Of a stretch of 64,000 nt of DNA, positions 6,599-15,470 are shown one piece after another. Source of the stretch: Niastella soli (GTDB taxonomy: Bacteria > Bacteroidota > Bacteroidia > Chitinophagales > Chitinophagaceae); NCBI RefSeq assembly GCF_017742245.1, contig NZ_JAGHKO010000001.1, positions 1,455,061 to 1,519,060 of the forward strand. Direction: 5' to 3'. The notes below the pieces were generated by a model. It did not search any database, was not told where the DNA came from, and saw only the letters and a list, made by a program, of their open reading frames with translations. The position numbers and the translations under genes are program-made. Numbering within the stretch: the first letter of the stretch is position 1; each line of letters begins with the position of its first letter.

Positions 6599-7096
6599 TT
6601 ACTTAATGGTAAGCTTATTATCGATCTTTTTAGGTTTAAGTGTATGCAGGCTCATCATCAGTTTTTGAAGGTCTGGGCGCTTGATATTTCCCGTAAGTGT
6701 AATAACGCCATCTTTAACAGTCGCGCTTACACCCGGATAATCCTTTATAGCATCGTTTACGCTATTGGTCAACGTCTCATCGGGGTTAATGGTTACGGGT
6801 GCAGCCTGAGCTGGCGGCGGAGTTACTGTACAATTATTAACTACCTTCTTTACCCCTTTTACTTTAGCTACTTCTGATTCAATTGCCGATTTACTGGCTT
6901 CATCTTTACATTCACCCGAAAGTGTAACAACGCCATCCTGCACACTGGCGGTTATACCAGGTGTAGCTGGATTGTTGCTGATAGTGGTATTTACTGCTTC
7001 CTGAATATTGCTATCCTTTGGACCGCAGGAGGAAATGGAAAGAGAAATAATGATGATAAGCAAATGCATAACTGCAAGACGACTTTTTTTTCTCAT
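6599..7096 (-). CDS. Lipoprotein with two BON domains
   Basis: The 165-residue protein starts with a charged and hydrophobic signal ending in a lipobox (SISSC), so it should be lipid-anchored. Two BON repeats follow, each with the pattern TASVQDGVVTLSGECKD and SATVKDGVITLTGNIKR; a Pro/Ala linker separates them. BON domains bind phospholipid or envelope partners, as in OsmY. It lies between the SH3b-BON gene and the DUF937-OmpA gene, all on the minus strand. Confidence 0.87.
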   Translation of the reverse strand: MRKKSRLAVMHLLIIIISLSISSCGPKDSNIQEAVNTTISNNPATPGITASVQDGVVTLSGECKDEASKSAIESEVAKVKGVKKVVNNCTVTPPPAQAAPVTINPDETLTNSVNDAIKDYPGVSATVKDGVITLTGNIKRPDLQKLMMSLHTLKPKKIDNKLTIK

Positions 7097-7156
7097 ACAG
7101 GTAAATTATTCTTTAAACAAACTATGTTGCCAATGGTAGTGCCCATTACTAACTAA

Positions 7157-8410
7157 TTATTTATGCCGCACATTCACTGCCATCCTTCTGTCTTTTTTTC
7201 TTTCTTCATCAGGTGCAGTAGCTGCAACCCTTGCAAATTGTGAACCATAGCCTTCGGCCCCGGTCAGTTGAGAGGCTGGTACTCCTTCATTTTTCAAGGC
7301 CGATGATACGGCTTCTGCCCTTGCTTGTGATAGTTTCATATTGGCATTTTCATTCCCCGTTTTATCGGTATATCCACCGATCTTTATTGCTGCATGAGGA
7401 AATGCTTTCATGATAGCAGCAACGTTTTGTAATTGCGTCATACTTTCGGGCATTATATTGGCGCTGCCGGTTTCAAAATTCACATTGTCAAAGTCAAACC
7501 AGGTAGTCTTATCAACCTTTTGTGAAGGGTCGTTTAAGAATTTAACCAGTCGATCTTCTATGCCACCTTTATAAGCATTGATCTCTGTACCATTTGGTAA
7601 TTGAACTTTTATTGATGCCGGAATGTCGGGGCGAGTTTCAGGTGGCGGAGGAATGGAAGCAATTGCTGAATCGGGACCCATATTAATACTTGGCATGTTT
7701 TCAGTCCGGTTTGTTTTTTTATTGCTAAACATCCAGATAAGCGCAATAAGGGCGATGGCCAATATGGCGGGTACAAACCAGTTAGTTCTTTTCCTGGTGT
7801 TTTGCAAACTGGCTGCAGTATTTTTAACAGAGCTGCCAACGCCCGATAATGCACTATTTAACCTGTTTCCGATACTTCCCAGGCCGCTCAATCCCAATGC
7901 TCCGGCAAGCGGCAGGCCCGAAGGAACGGCACTGAGAATGGACTCTTTTTGATTGTTAAGAAACGTCAGGAAATCTGCCGTATTCATATTGTTTGTATTG
8001 GCTTGTCTGCCTATAACGCCCAGGGCAGCGGGAGCTGCTGCACTCAATAAGGTTGTTGCCGAATTAGGCCTGATGCCCGCAAAACTGGCAAGTGTGTTGG
8101 TGACACTGTTCAGTCGTTCGCCAAAGATTGACTTCAGCATATCTGCCCCCCTTGTAAGTAAGCTATTATCGGTGAAAATACGGCCTAAATTGGAAAGCAT
8201 GCCACTGTTAAACGTGTCCTTTGCCATCCTTAAAAGGTTTCCTGCGTCTCCAGATCCTGCTTTGTCCATAATGCCGGTTAGCACTGCAGGGATTGCTCCC
8301 GACATTGCTTTCTGCACATTACTTTCATTCTCCCCTAAAACATTACTGGCATTGTCAATGACATCATTGCCCAGAAGTCCTTTTACGGAATCAAATAAGT
8401 TGAATGACAT
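7157..8410 (-). CDS. DUF937 and OmpA-family C-terminal domain protein
   Basis: The 417-residue protein has an N-terminal DUF937 region rich in Gly/Ala/Leu (about 1-170), one membrane segment at 211-228 (WFVPAILAIALIALIWMF) and a C-terminal OmpA peptidoglycan-binding domain from about residue 300 (VNFETGSANIMPESMTQL, GGYTDKTGNENANMKLSQAR, RRMAVNVR). The OmpA part should face the periplasm and bind peptidoglycan; the DUF937 part would be cytoplasmic. It is the first gene of a minus-strand group with the two BON genes, 60 bp upstream of the BON lipoprotein. Confidence 0.88.
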   Translation of the reverse strand: MSFNLFDSVKGLLGNDVIDNASNVLGENESNVQKAMSGAIPAVLTGIMDKAGSGDAGNLLRMAKDTFNSGMLSNLGRIFTDNSLLTRGADMLKSIFGERLNSVTNTLASFAGIRPNSATTLLSAAAPAALGVIGRQANTNNMNTADFLTFLNNQKESILSAVPSGLPLAGALGLSGLGSIGNRLNSALSGVGSSVKNTAASLQNTRKRTNWFVPAILAIALIALIWMFSNKKTNRTENMPSINMGPDSAIASIPPPPETRPDIPASIKVQLPNGTEINAYKGGIEDRLVKFLNDPSQKVDKTTWFDFDNVNFETGSANIMPESMTQLQNVAAIMKAFPHAAIKIGGYTDKTGNENANMKLSQARAEAVSSALKNEGVPASQLTGAEGYGSQFARVAATAPDEERKKDRRMAVNVRHK

Positions 8411-8968
8411 AATCCTTCATTTTTATGATGAATAAATAAGTAGAAGTTAAATAAATAGAGTGCGGGCCGAATGGATACGAATGCGGTGGGTTGAGGAGTC
8501 AATCAACGTAAGTACTGTATAGGATAAACAGGTTTTTCTTGAATGTAAACGTATCTGTTACTGTTTAACGATGTTGTTGATATGCAATTGGTTTTTTACG
8601 TAGCTAAACGCGCATGGATGGGTGAGTGTGGCAATACGGAGAGCTCAGGTTAAAACTAAGTTAGACCTCTTCATACCGGATTCCAAATTAAGTTTGCCTG
8701 CTTTTACTGGTTTATCGTGAATGGGCTAAAGTTGGCTGGCGTTCAACCATTGAAACGGAGTTGGTATCAGAATGACACCTCACTTCCTTCGCAATGGGGC
8801 CTCTTTGGGCGCCGGGGACCCAAAGAGAAGGATCCGGGTATCCAGGCATCCATCACACCTTTTTCCCCAAATCGTCACCCCCAAATTGAAATTTCCGGGG
8901 AGAAATTACCCTCCTTTACCTTTGAGCTATCAGTACGGTACATTAGTTCTTTGACATAGCTTTATGCC
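8411..8968. other. Intergenic region between divergent genes
   Basis: 558 bp with no convincing gene. A short frame at 8717-8959 has no family look and unusual composition. TAGCTTTA at 8957-8964 resembles a -7 element and lies 4 nt before the ATG of the next gene. Confidence 0.6.
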
Positions 8969-9433
8969 ATGTACACAAAAGAGGAGGTTTCGCGTCAGAA
9001 GCAGGCATTTTGGACAACATTCGGCAAATATATGCAGCCGGTATTGTCCACGGAAGGAACGGCGGTTGGTTGGTTGAACTATAAAACCGGTATCCCCGGT
9101 GTTCAGTTTAAAATGGAGGCAGATCATAAACAGGTGAGTATAGCCGTTGTATTGTCACATAAAGATGACGTATTGCGTTCCGGCCATTACGAAAAACTAT
9201 CAGCATTAAAAGGCATGTTAGAAAATGAATTGGGAGGTGAGGTCTGGCAATGGCAGCAGCAGGTAACTGATAAATGGGGAAAAACGGTTAGTGCTGTAAG
9301 AAAGGAATTAACAGGAGTAAATATTCACCGCAAAGAAGATTGGCCGGCAATGATCTCGTTCCTGAAAATGCGCCTCATTGCGCTGGATGCCTTTTGGAGC
9401 ATGGCCAGGTATGGGTTTGAAGAGTTGATGTAG
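8969..9433 (+). CDS. DUF4268 domain-containing protein
   Basis: A soluble 154-residue protein that looks like the DUF4268 family found alone in many Bacteroidota (FWTTFGKYM near the start, FKMEADHKQVSIAVVLSH in the middle, DWPAMISFLKMRLIALDAFW at the end). DUF4268 also occurs as the C-terminal domain of restriction-like proteins. No enzymatic motif is visible. The gene stands alone, with a terminator 40 bp downstream and a -7-like element only 4 nt before the ATG. Confidence 0.75.
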   Translation: MYTKEEVSRQKQAFWTTFGKYMQPVLSTEGTAVGWLNYKTGIPGVQFKMEADHKQVSIAVVLSHKDDVLRSGHYEKLSALKGMLENELGGEVWQWQQQVTDKWGKTVSAVRKELTGVNIHRKEDWPAMISFLKMRLIALDAFWSMARYGFEELM

Positions 9434-9472
9434 GAGGGGGGAGTATGCTTTATCTCTGAATTAAAGGATATT

Positions 9473-9503
9473 AAAAAGCCTCTGACGTACATCAGAGGCT
9501 TTC
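9473..9503. terminator. Bidirectional terminator, similar to the tRNA-Phe terminator
   Basis: AAAGCCTCTGA pairs with TCAGAGGCTTT around a short loop. The stem closely matches the terminator after tRNA-Phe at 10641-10672, apart from one G/C pair. It lies between two convergent genes. Confidence 0.85.
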
Positions 9504-9548
9504 TGTTGGAGGTGCGATTGACACAACAAAGATTTTAATCCTTTACTG
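9504..9548 (-). pseudogene. Degraded tRNA-Phe 3'-half relic
   Basis: Read on the minus strand, AAAGGATTAAAATC followed by TTGTGTC resembles the anticodon and variable region of the real tRNA-Phe (AAGGACTGAAAATCC, TTGTGTC), and it is followed by the same kind of terminator hairpin. The T arm and acceptor are no longer recognisable. Together with the copy at 10541-10613 it brackets the lipoprotein gene. Confidence 0.45.
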
Positions 9549-9554
9549 GTTGTT

Positions 9555-10484
9555 TTATGGCCAATATTCAAATTCATAGGTTGTCCTATAGTATTCGTTG
9601 AAAGAAATTTTCTTCAAATTGCCCACGCTGTCAAATTCATTAGTATATATATAATTTCCTGCCTGTTCCACTACATTTCCCATTAAAAAATAATCGTCAG
9701 CTATTGTAGTCAGGAAATTCATAAACCTGTAGTCGCTGTATCTTTTGAACCACATAATATCACCACCCAGGCGATTAAAGAATTTTTGTAATTCCTTAGC
9801 AGATTGATTTCCCCTTACATAAGTTTGAGTTCCTGTCGGGTTGTCGTTATATTGACTTGTTATTTGGATAAGATTATTGGAGCCGTCATAAGTAAAATGT
9901 TGTTTAATAGTGGTAACAACGCCATTGAAAGAGTTATCATAATCTATGGTTGAAACAATTCTATTTTTTACCAAACCGACGGTATATCTTTCATATTGCC
10001 AGTATTTACTTTTATTGGCTGTATCAATGAAGGTAATGAAGGTGGTGTCCCGGTTTTTTTCATATTGACAAACCCCTTCGCTTTTTCCCCCATCAGTATA
10101 CTCAGATAAAACCTTTGTTAGTTGACCCTCGGTATTGCGATTTAATTCCATCCGGCTTAAGTAAACTCCTACATCTTTAGAACTTCTTTTTACTTCATAC
10201 AATACCAATTGATTATTACTATTATAACTATAAGTGCGGGATACAGAATCAGCAGCTGAAGCGGATTTGATCATTATCTTATTGTTAATGGAATCGGAAG
10301 TTATTTCATAGGAAATGGAGCCTACATTGCCCCTGTAACTACTGGTACTTGTGATCTTTTTAAGCTTCGAATAACCAGTTTCAATTTCTGGTTCGTCAGG
10401 AGTTTCATTCCCGGGATGATCTTTCTTGCAGGAAAGACTTAAGAGTAGAGACAGGCTAAGAATAAATATAAAGGAAGCTTTCAT
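9555..10484 (-). CDS. Hypothetical lipoprotein (309 aa)
   Basis: I start the gene at the Met of MKASFIFILSLSLLLSLSC (10484), which gives a clear lipoprotein signal with lipobox SLSC. The longer frame upstream runs through tRNA-like DNA and is not credible. The rest has repeated short YD/RHS-like strands (SRTYSYNSNNQLVLYEVKRS, YEKNRDTTF, HFTYDGSNNLIQITSQYNDN, FDSVGNLKKISFNEYY), as in Bacteroidota surface lipoproteins with DUF4595-like beta structure. Function is unknown. It is flanked on both sides by tRNA-Phe relics and may have entered there. Confidence 0.75.
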   Translation of the reverse strand: MKASFIFILSLSLLLSLSCKKDHPGNETPDEPEIETGYSKLKKITSTSSYRGNVGSISYEITSDSINNKIMIKSASAADSVSRTYSYNSNNQLVLYEVKRSSKDVGVYLSRMELNRNTEGQLTKVLSEYTDGGKSEGVCQYEKNRDTTFITFIDTANKSKYWQYERYTVGLVKNRIVSTIDYDNSFNGVVTTIKQHFTYDGSNNLIQITSQYNDNPTGTQTYVRGNQSAKELQKFFNRLGGDIMWFKRYSDYRFMNFLTTIADDYFLMGNVVEQAGNYIYTNEFDSVGNLKKISFNEYYRTTYEFEYWP

Positions 10485-10540
10485 AATAAAGGTTGTAAAA
10501 GAGTTGATTAGTTTTTGAGAGTAAACGTTGCACAAATTTG

Positions 10541-10613
10541 TGGTGTGGGCCCCGATTAAAATCGGGACGACACAAGGATTCTCAGTCCTTTTCCGCCGCG
10601 GCGGATACCGCAC
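10541..10613 (-). pseudogene. tRNA-Phe-like pseudogene with palindromic arms
   Basis: On the minus strand it keeps the acceptor 3' strand (CCACACC), the variable loop GTGTC, and the anticodon arm AAGGA/TCCTT of the nearby tRNA-Phe, but the anticodon reads GAG instead of GAA. The D arm is replaced by the palindrome TCCGCCGCGGCGGA and the T arm by CCCGATTTTAATCGGG. Without D- and T-loop signature bases it is unlikely to be a working tRNA. Confidence 0.7.
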
Positions 10614-10640
10614 TATGAATGCCTCTGAGCGATATAAAAT

Positions 10641-10672
10641 AAAAAGGCCTCTGATATGTATCAGAGGCCTTT
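10641..10672 (-). terminator. Terminator of tRNA-Phe
   Basis: AAAGGCCTCTGATA and its complement form a long stem with a very short loop, ending in T on the minus strand. It starts 3 nt after the end of tRNA-Phe. Confidence 0.88.
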
Positions 10673-10674
10673 CG

Positions 10675-10747
10675 TGGTGTGGGGCGGGATCGAACCGCCG
10701 ACACAAGGATTTTCAGTCCTTTGCTCTACCGACTGAGCTACCGCACC
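10675..10747 (-). tRNA. tRNA-Phe (GAA)
   Basis: On the minus strand: D stem GCTC/GAGC with loop AGTCGGTA; anticodon stem AAGGA/TCCTT with loop CTGAAAA, anticodon GAA; T arm GGCGG/CCGCC with loop TTCGATC; A73. The acceptor GGTGCGG/CCACACC has one C-A mismatch at pair 5-68. CCA is not encoded. A 31-bp inverted sequence (CCCGATTT with AAATCGGG, 10771-10801) lies just upstream. Confidence 0.92.
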
Positions 10748-10972
10748 ATCTGGCTTTGTCCGCCAAGTTTCCCGATTTCTCACCTACCGTGCTAAATCGG
10801 GCAGCAAAAATAGGAGTTATTCTGAATAAACAAGCAAAATGTTTCAAAAGAATTATAATTATCTACAAATAATTTTAATAAAAAAGCACCCGGCTCGGGG
10901 TGCTCATTGGCTTATTCATTATTCATGCCCTTATTGCAGTTTCTTTATATAAATGCTATCAAATTGTCGCTA

Positions 10973-11413
10973 TTAGATCGCTTCTACCGGAATCTTCTTT
11001 TGGCCAACAGTATCGGCATCCAATTCCAGTATAAGTTGTTTTATTTCAGGTTTGGGTGAAGTGGTTGTCTCCTGATGGGGAGCCCCCTGTTTAATGGTTT
11101 CCGGATCTGATGGTATGGTGGGAACGTCTACTTCTTTATCTGTGATCAGCTCAGGACCGGCCGCTTTTTCAAAAAGCGGGTCATCGATCCAATGACTGTC
11201 ATCCAGGGTTTTTGAAGCAGCTGTTTTATTATCAGAATTCTCAGTGGTTAATCCGTTGTTTGTTCTATCCTTATCGCCATTATCAATGGGCGATGCCGCG
11301 CCATTGGCCTGGTTAAAAGATAAGAGCTTGCTGACTTCGCTCTCCTTATTCATTAAGCCATATACCCCTGCCAGAATAAGGCATGAAACGCCCATCAATA
11401 CAATGGTTTTCAT
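10973..11413 (-). CDS. Hypothetical membrane-anchored protein
   Basis: A 146-residue protein with an N-terminal hydrophobic segment (MKTIVLMGVSCLILAGVYGL) and a low-complexity Thr/Asp/Lys/Pro tail. I recognise no domain. It is probably a single-pass or signal-anchored envelope protein. It lies alone on the minus strand between tRNA-Phe and recQ, without an obvious partner. Confidence 0.55.
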   Translation of the reverse strand: MKTIVLMGVSCLILAGVYGLMNKESEVSKLLSFNQANGAASPIDNGDKDRTNNGLTTENSDNKTAASKTLDDSHWIDDPLFEKAAGPELITDKEVDVPTIPSDPETIKQGAPHQETTTSPKPEIKQLILELDADTVGQKKIPVEAI

Positions 11414-11630
11414 TAGGATCTTAATTTTAGCGTTTAGGAGTTATTACTTACTCTTAAACGGGATTATGAAATCTAAAGTATTAACCCGGAACTAAATATG
11501 CCTCTTATTTCGATTAAAGGTCTCTATTGTTCGATGAATGCCGGTCAAATCATGATTGGCATATAATAAAAAATGTATGCCACCGACGAGCGGGGCATAC
11601 ATTCCATGTTGAGTAATTTATGTATAGTAG

Positions 11631-13922
11631 TTACATGCCGTAAAGCGCCAGGAACTTGATACGCATGATCTTTAGCTGTTCCCAGTTGAAGTTAAATTCA
11701 GACAATTCATCCAGGGCCACCTGCAGTGAAGATGTTTCGCACCCTTTAAAATATTCTATAATCTCTTCCTGTTCATTATCATCCAGCATTTCGGCAATGG
11801 CGTAATCGAGGTTAAGTTTGGTGCCACTGGCAGCAATGGTTTCCATTTCTTCCAGCATTTCATCCATACGCCAGCCTTTGTTCTTGGCAATTACCTCAAG
11901 GGGTATCTTTTTATCTGTCTGTTGAATGATGTAAACTTTATTACCACTCTTGTTCACCACGCTTTTCATTACAAAATCATCGGGGCGAACAATATTGTTT
12001 TCTTCAACATAACGAGCTACCAGTTCAATAAATGGCTTGCCATAACGGATGGCCTTACCCTTACTTACGCCTGAGCATTTTTCCAGCTCTTCCAGGGTAG
12101 TGGGGTAAAGGGTAGCCATATCCTGCAATGAAGTTTCAAGGAAGATCACAAACGGGGGCAGTGATTTTCTCTTGGCTTCTTTCTGACGAAGCTCCTTCAG
12201 CATTTCAAACAGCTTTTCATCAGCTGCTGCGCCGGTAGCAGCTTCTGCTCCTTCATCATCATCGGCATTGGCTTCTTCGTACAGGTTGTTCAGAACGATC
12301 TTGAATGATTTTGGCTTTTTCGCGAAAGCTTCCCCATTCTTGGTGATCTTCAATACGCCATAATCTTCAATATCCTTGCTTAACAAACCTTCCAGCAACA
12401 TTTGTCTTATCAGCGAGTTCCAGTAATGATCTGGATGATCGTTACCAATACCGAACTCGGCAAGACCTTCGTGGCGGTACATGGTTATATTGGGGGTTAA
12501 CCGCCCAATAATAATGTTTACTGTGTAGTCAGATGCAAAGCGTTCATCCAATGCTTTGATGGCTTTCAACACCTTCACTACATTATCTTTTGCTTCAACC
12601 TGCTCTTTTGGATGTAAACAGTTATCGCATTGTCCGCAATTCTTCTCAGTATACTCTTCTCCAAAGTAGCTCATCAGGATCTTACGGCGGCATACACCAC
12701 TTTCAGAATAAGCTACTGTTTCACTGATCAATTGAGCACCCACTTCACGTTCACTCAGCGGTTTGTCACGCATCAAATGCTCCAGCTTTGATACATCTTT
12801 ATGCGAATAATACAGAATACATTTTCCTTCCAGTCCATCACGACCGGCACGGCCTGTTTCCTGGTAGTAGTTTTCAATACTCTTGGGAATATTGTAGTGT
12901 ATTACAAAACGGATATCCGGTTTGTCGATACCCATACCAAAGGCAATAGTGGCAACGATCACCTGAACATCTTCATTTAAGAAAAGGTCCTGGCGTTCTG
13001 CACGCAGCTTGCTGTCGAGACCCGCATGGTAGGCAACGGCTTTAATGCCATTGGCCATCAGCATATCGGCCAGCTCTTCGGTTGTTTTACGATTTAAAGT
13101 ATAAATGATACCGCTCTTGCCTTTCATTGATACAATGAAACGCACAATATTTTTGATCGTTTGATCTTTCTTGATCTTGGGCTGTATTTCGTAATACAGG
13201 TTGGGGCGGTTGAAAGAAGATATAAAGATGTCTGGTTCTTTCAAACCCAGGTTCTTTATAATATCGCTTTGTACTTTAGGTGTAGCAGTGGCAGTTAATG
13301 CAATAACCGGAATGTCGGGATTGATCTGCGTCATCATTTCACGCAGCCTTCTGTACTCAGGACGGAAATCATGTCCCCATTCAGAGATACAGTGTGCTTC
13401 ATCTACTGCAAAAAAAGAAAGTTTCAGATCAGAGAAGAATTCCAGGTTTTCTTGTTTGGTCAGCGTTTCAGGCGCTACATACAACATTTTGGTGCGACCG
13501 CTAAGCAGGTCATCATGCACTTCGCGTATTTCCTTCTTTGTTAAAGTGGAGTTAAGAAAATGCGCTACATCATCTTTGCTGCTATAACTACGAACCAGGT
13601 CAACCTGGTTTTTCATCAGCGCAATCAGCGGGCTAATGATTATAGCAACGCCTTCGCTTATAATTGCCGGCAACTGATAACACAAGCTTTTTCCACCACC
13701 GGTTGGCTTAATTACAAACGTATCTTTCCCTGCTAATAAAGTTTTTATAATGGCTTCCTGGTTGCCCTTAAATGAGTCGAATCCAAATTGTTCCTGGAGT
13801 GCTTGATGTAAAGAAGCGCTGGAAATAGTAGTAGAAGAGTTTGACGCTGTTTTCTTTGCTACTGTAGTGTCTTTCTGAAGTTTTGCCGTTTTTGACGGCG
13901 TTTTTTTTGATGTGGTTGACAT
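11631..13922 (-). CDS. recQ: ATP-dependent DNA helicase RecQ
   Basis: The 763-residue protein has the RecQ order. A 40-residue Lys/Thr/Ser-rich head comes first, then Walker A (IKPTGGGKSLCYQ, about 71-83), the DEAH box (173-180, VDEAHCIS), ALTATATPK, the QETGRAGRDG motif VI, a zinc-binding RQC block (CRRKILMSYFGE then CGQCDNC) and a C-terminal HRDC region (PPFVIFLETSLQDMA). RecQ unwinds 3'-5' DNA in recombination and fork repair. The gene is divergent from kdsD. The basic head is longer than in E. coli RecQ. Confidence 0.97.
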   Translation of the reverse strand: MSTTSKKTPSKTAKLQKDTTVAKKTASNSSTTISSASLHQALQEQFGFDSFKGNQEAIIKTLLAGKDTFVIKPTGGGKSLCYQLPAIISEGVAIIISPLIALMKNQVDLVRSYSSKDDVAHFLNSTLTKKEIREVHDDLLSGRTKMLYVAPETLTKQENLEFFSDLKLSFFAVDEAHCISEWGHDFRPEYRRLREMMTQINPDIPVIALTATATPKVQSDIIKNLGLKEPDIFISSFNRPNLYYEIQPKIKKDQTIKNIVRFIVSMKGKSGIIYTLNRKTTEELADMLMANGIKAVAYHAGLDSKLRAERQDLFLNEDVQVIVATIAFGMGIDKPDIRFVIHYNIPKSIENYYQETGRAGRDGLEGKCILYYSHKDVSKLEHLMRDKPLSEREVGAQLISETVAYSESGVCRRKILMSYFGEEYTEKNCGQCDNCLHPKEQVEAKDNVVKVLKAIKALDERFASDYTVNIIIGRLTPNITMYRHEGLAEFGIGNDHPDHYWNSLIRQMLLEGLLSKDIEDYGVLKITKNGEAFAKKPKSFKIVLNNLYEEANADDDEGAEAATGAAADEKLFEMLKELRQKEAKRKSLPPFVIFLETSLQDMATLYPTTLEELEKCSGVSKGKAIRYGKPFIELVARYVEENNIVRPDDFVMKSVVNKSGNKVYIIQQTDKKIPLEVIAKNKGWRMDEMLEEMETIAASGTKLNLDYAIAEMLDDNEQEEIIEYFKGCETSSLQVALDELSEFNFNWEQLKIMRIKFLALYGM

Positions 13923-14361
13923 TGCTCAAATTGTTTCCTTCGCACAGATTGTTTCAGACAATATTTATTTACGTGCCTGTTTATTGCCGGGTGTTATAAC
14001 GACAATAAATGATAAAAGTTGCCCTTTAGTTAGCAAATCGTCAGTTCAGTTTGAATGGGTTTAAATCAGGCCATTAGGATAAAGATGTAACAGGCATCTT
14101 GTAAAGGGATGCGAATTTAATTCATTTTTGTTGTTATGCCAATCTTTTAATCCCCAATAAATCATATTTAAAAACCTACTTAAGTGATTTTTAGGCAGTA
14201 AACATTGTTTTATACAATACTATAGCCAGAATACTGTTAAACTCTTTAACTTAATAGGAGAAGGGTTGTTATTGCTGTATTGTTCTGAAAACACCTGGTT
14301 ACCCACAAGACAGGTATAAAACTTTTTGTAATTAACATTTTCAAGTAGTTTGCGCCTTAAT
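13923..14361. other. Divergent intergenic region recQ/kdsD
   Basis: 439 bp, AT-rich, with no gene that I can support. TTTTTG near 14320 and TAGTTTG at 14346-14352, 17 nt apart, may be the kdsD promoter. Confidence 0.5.
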
Positions 14362-15339
14362 ATGTCAACTTTGTCTGCCATTGATATTAAATCTGTTGCG
14401 CTTCGAACCATAGGGTTGGAAGCTGAGGCTATTGCATCGTTACAAGCCATGGTGAACGATGATTTTGAACGTGCTGTAAAAGCTGTTTATGAAACAAAGG
14501 GCCGCCTGGTTATAAGTGGTATTGGAAAGAGTGCATTGATTGCCCAGAAGCTGGTAGCTACCTTAAATTCCACCGGCTCCCCTGCGATCTTTTTACATGC
14601 TGCCGATGCCATTCATGGCGATCTGGGCATGATCCAGCAGGAGGATGTGGTGATGATCATCAGTAAAAGCGGCGAAAGCCCAGAAATAAAGGTATTGGTG
14701 CCGTTGGTTAAAAACTTTGGCAATACCTTAATTGGAATGGTTGGCAATACCAGTTCCTTTCTGGCCAGGCAATCGAACATCATTTTAAACACCACTGTGT
14801 CACAGGAGGCTTGCCCAAACAACCTGGCGCCTACATCCAGTACTACGGCCCAACTGGTGATGGGTGATGCCATTGCGGTAAGCCTGATGGAGTTGCGAGG
14901 ATTTACTTCTGAAGACTTTGCCCGGTTCCACCCCGGAGGTACGTTGGGTAAAAAGTTATACCTGCGTGTAACTGACCTGTATATAAATAATGAAAAGCCC
15001 AGGGTATCTGATACGTCTTCCTTAAAAGAAGTGATTGTTGAGATCTCAAAAAAACGGCTGGGAACAACGGCTGTTACCGATGGAAACAATCAATTGCTGG
15101 GTATTATTACCGATGGTGACCTGCGCCGGATGCTTGAAAAGAATATTCCTTTAGATAGTGTGATTGCAAAAGAGATCATGACCCTGAACCCGAAAACCAT
15201 TACAGCCGATGCACTGGCGGTTGAAGCACTTGATCGTTTGCGAAAGTTCGATATCAACCAGTTGGTGGTTGTTTCGGGCGATGGTACTTACCTTGGTTTC
15301 ATACACTTGCACGATCTGATCAGGGAAGGGCTTATTTAG
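14362..15339 (+). CDS. kdsD: Arabinose-5-phosphate isomerase (KpsF/GutQ family)
   Basis: I choose the ATG of MSTLSAIDI over a TTG 12 bp upstream. The protein has an N-terminal SIS sugar-isomerase domain (GRLVISGIGKSALIAQKL, SKSGESPEIKVLVPL, NNLAPTSSTTAQLVMGDA) and a C-terminal CBS pair (about 205-325, LGIITDGDLRRML). It converts ribulose-5-phosphate to arabinose-5-phosphate, the first step to KDO for lipopolysaccharide core. The manC gene follows 130 bp downstream, giving a surface-polysaccharide theme. Confidence 0.95.
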   Translation: MSTLSAIDIKSVALRTIGLEAEAIASLQAMVNDDFERAVKAVYETKGRLVISGIGKSALIAQKLVATLNSTGSPAIFLHAADAIHGDLGMIQQEDVVMIISKSGESPEIKVLVPLVKNFGNTLIGMVGNTSSFLARQSNIILNTTVSQEACPNNLAPTSSTTAQLVMGDAIAVSLMELRGFTSEDFARFHPGGTLGKKLYLRVTDLYINNEKPRVSDTSSLKEVIVEISKKRLGTTAVTDGNNQLLGIITDGDLRRMLEKNIPLDSVIAKEIMTLNPKTITADALAVEALDRLRKFDINQLVVVSGDGTYLGFIHLHDLIREGLI

Positions 15340-15470
15340 TGAAGTTTATAATTCAACAAGATTGTAACTTTATTAATAATGTTGTCAATCTTTCGTTTAG
15401 AAGGGAGTTACACATTAATGATAAACTCAATTAATATTTTTGGCTTAGCCGTAGGACAACTTTACAAAAA

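Noticed and set aside
8717-8959. 80-codon frame before the DUF4268 gene
   Set aside because: No family character, another overlapping frame of similar length, and it overlaps the likely promoter of the next gene.
10485-10706. N-terminal extension of the lipoprotein gene
   Set aside because: The extra 74 codons read through the tRNA-like pseudogene and lack a signal; the internal Met gives a clean lipobox.
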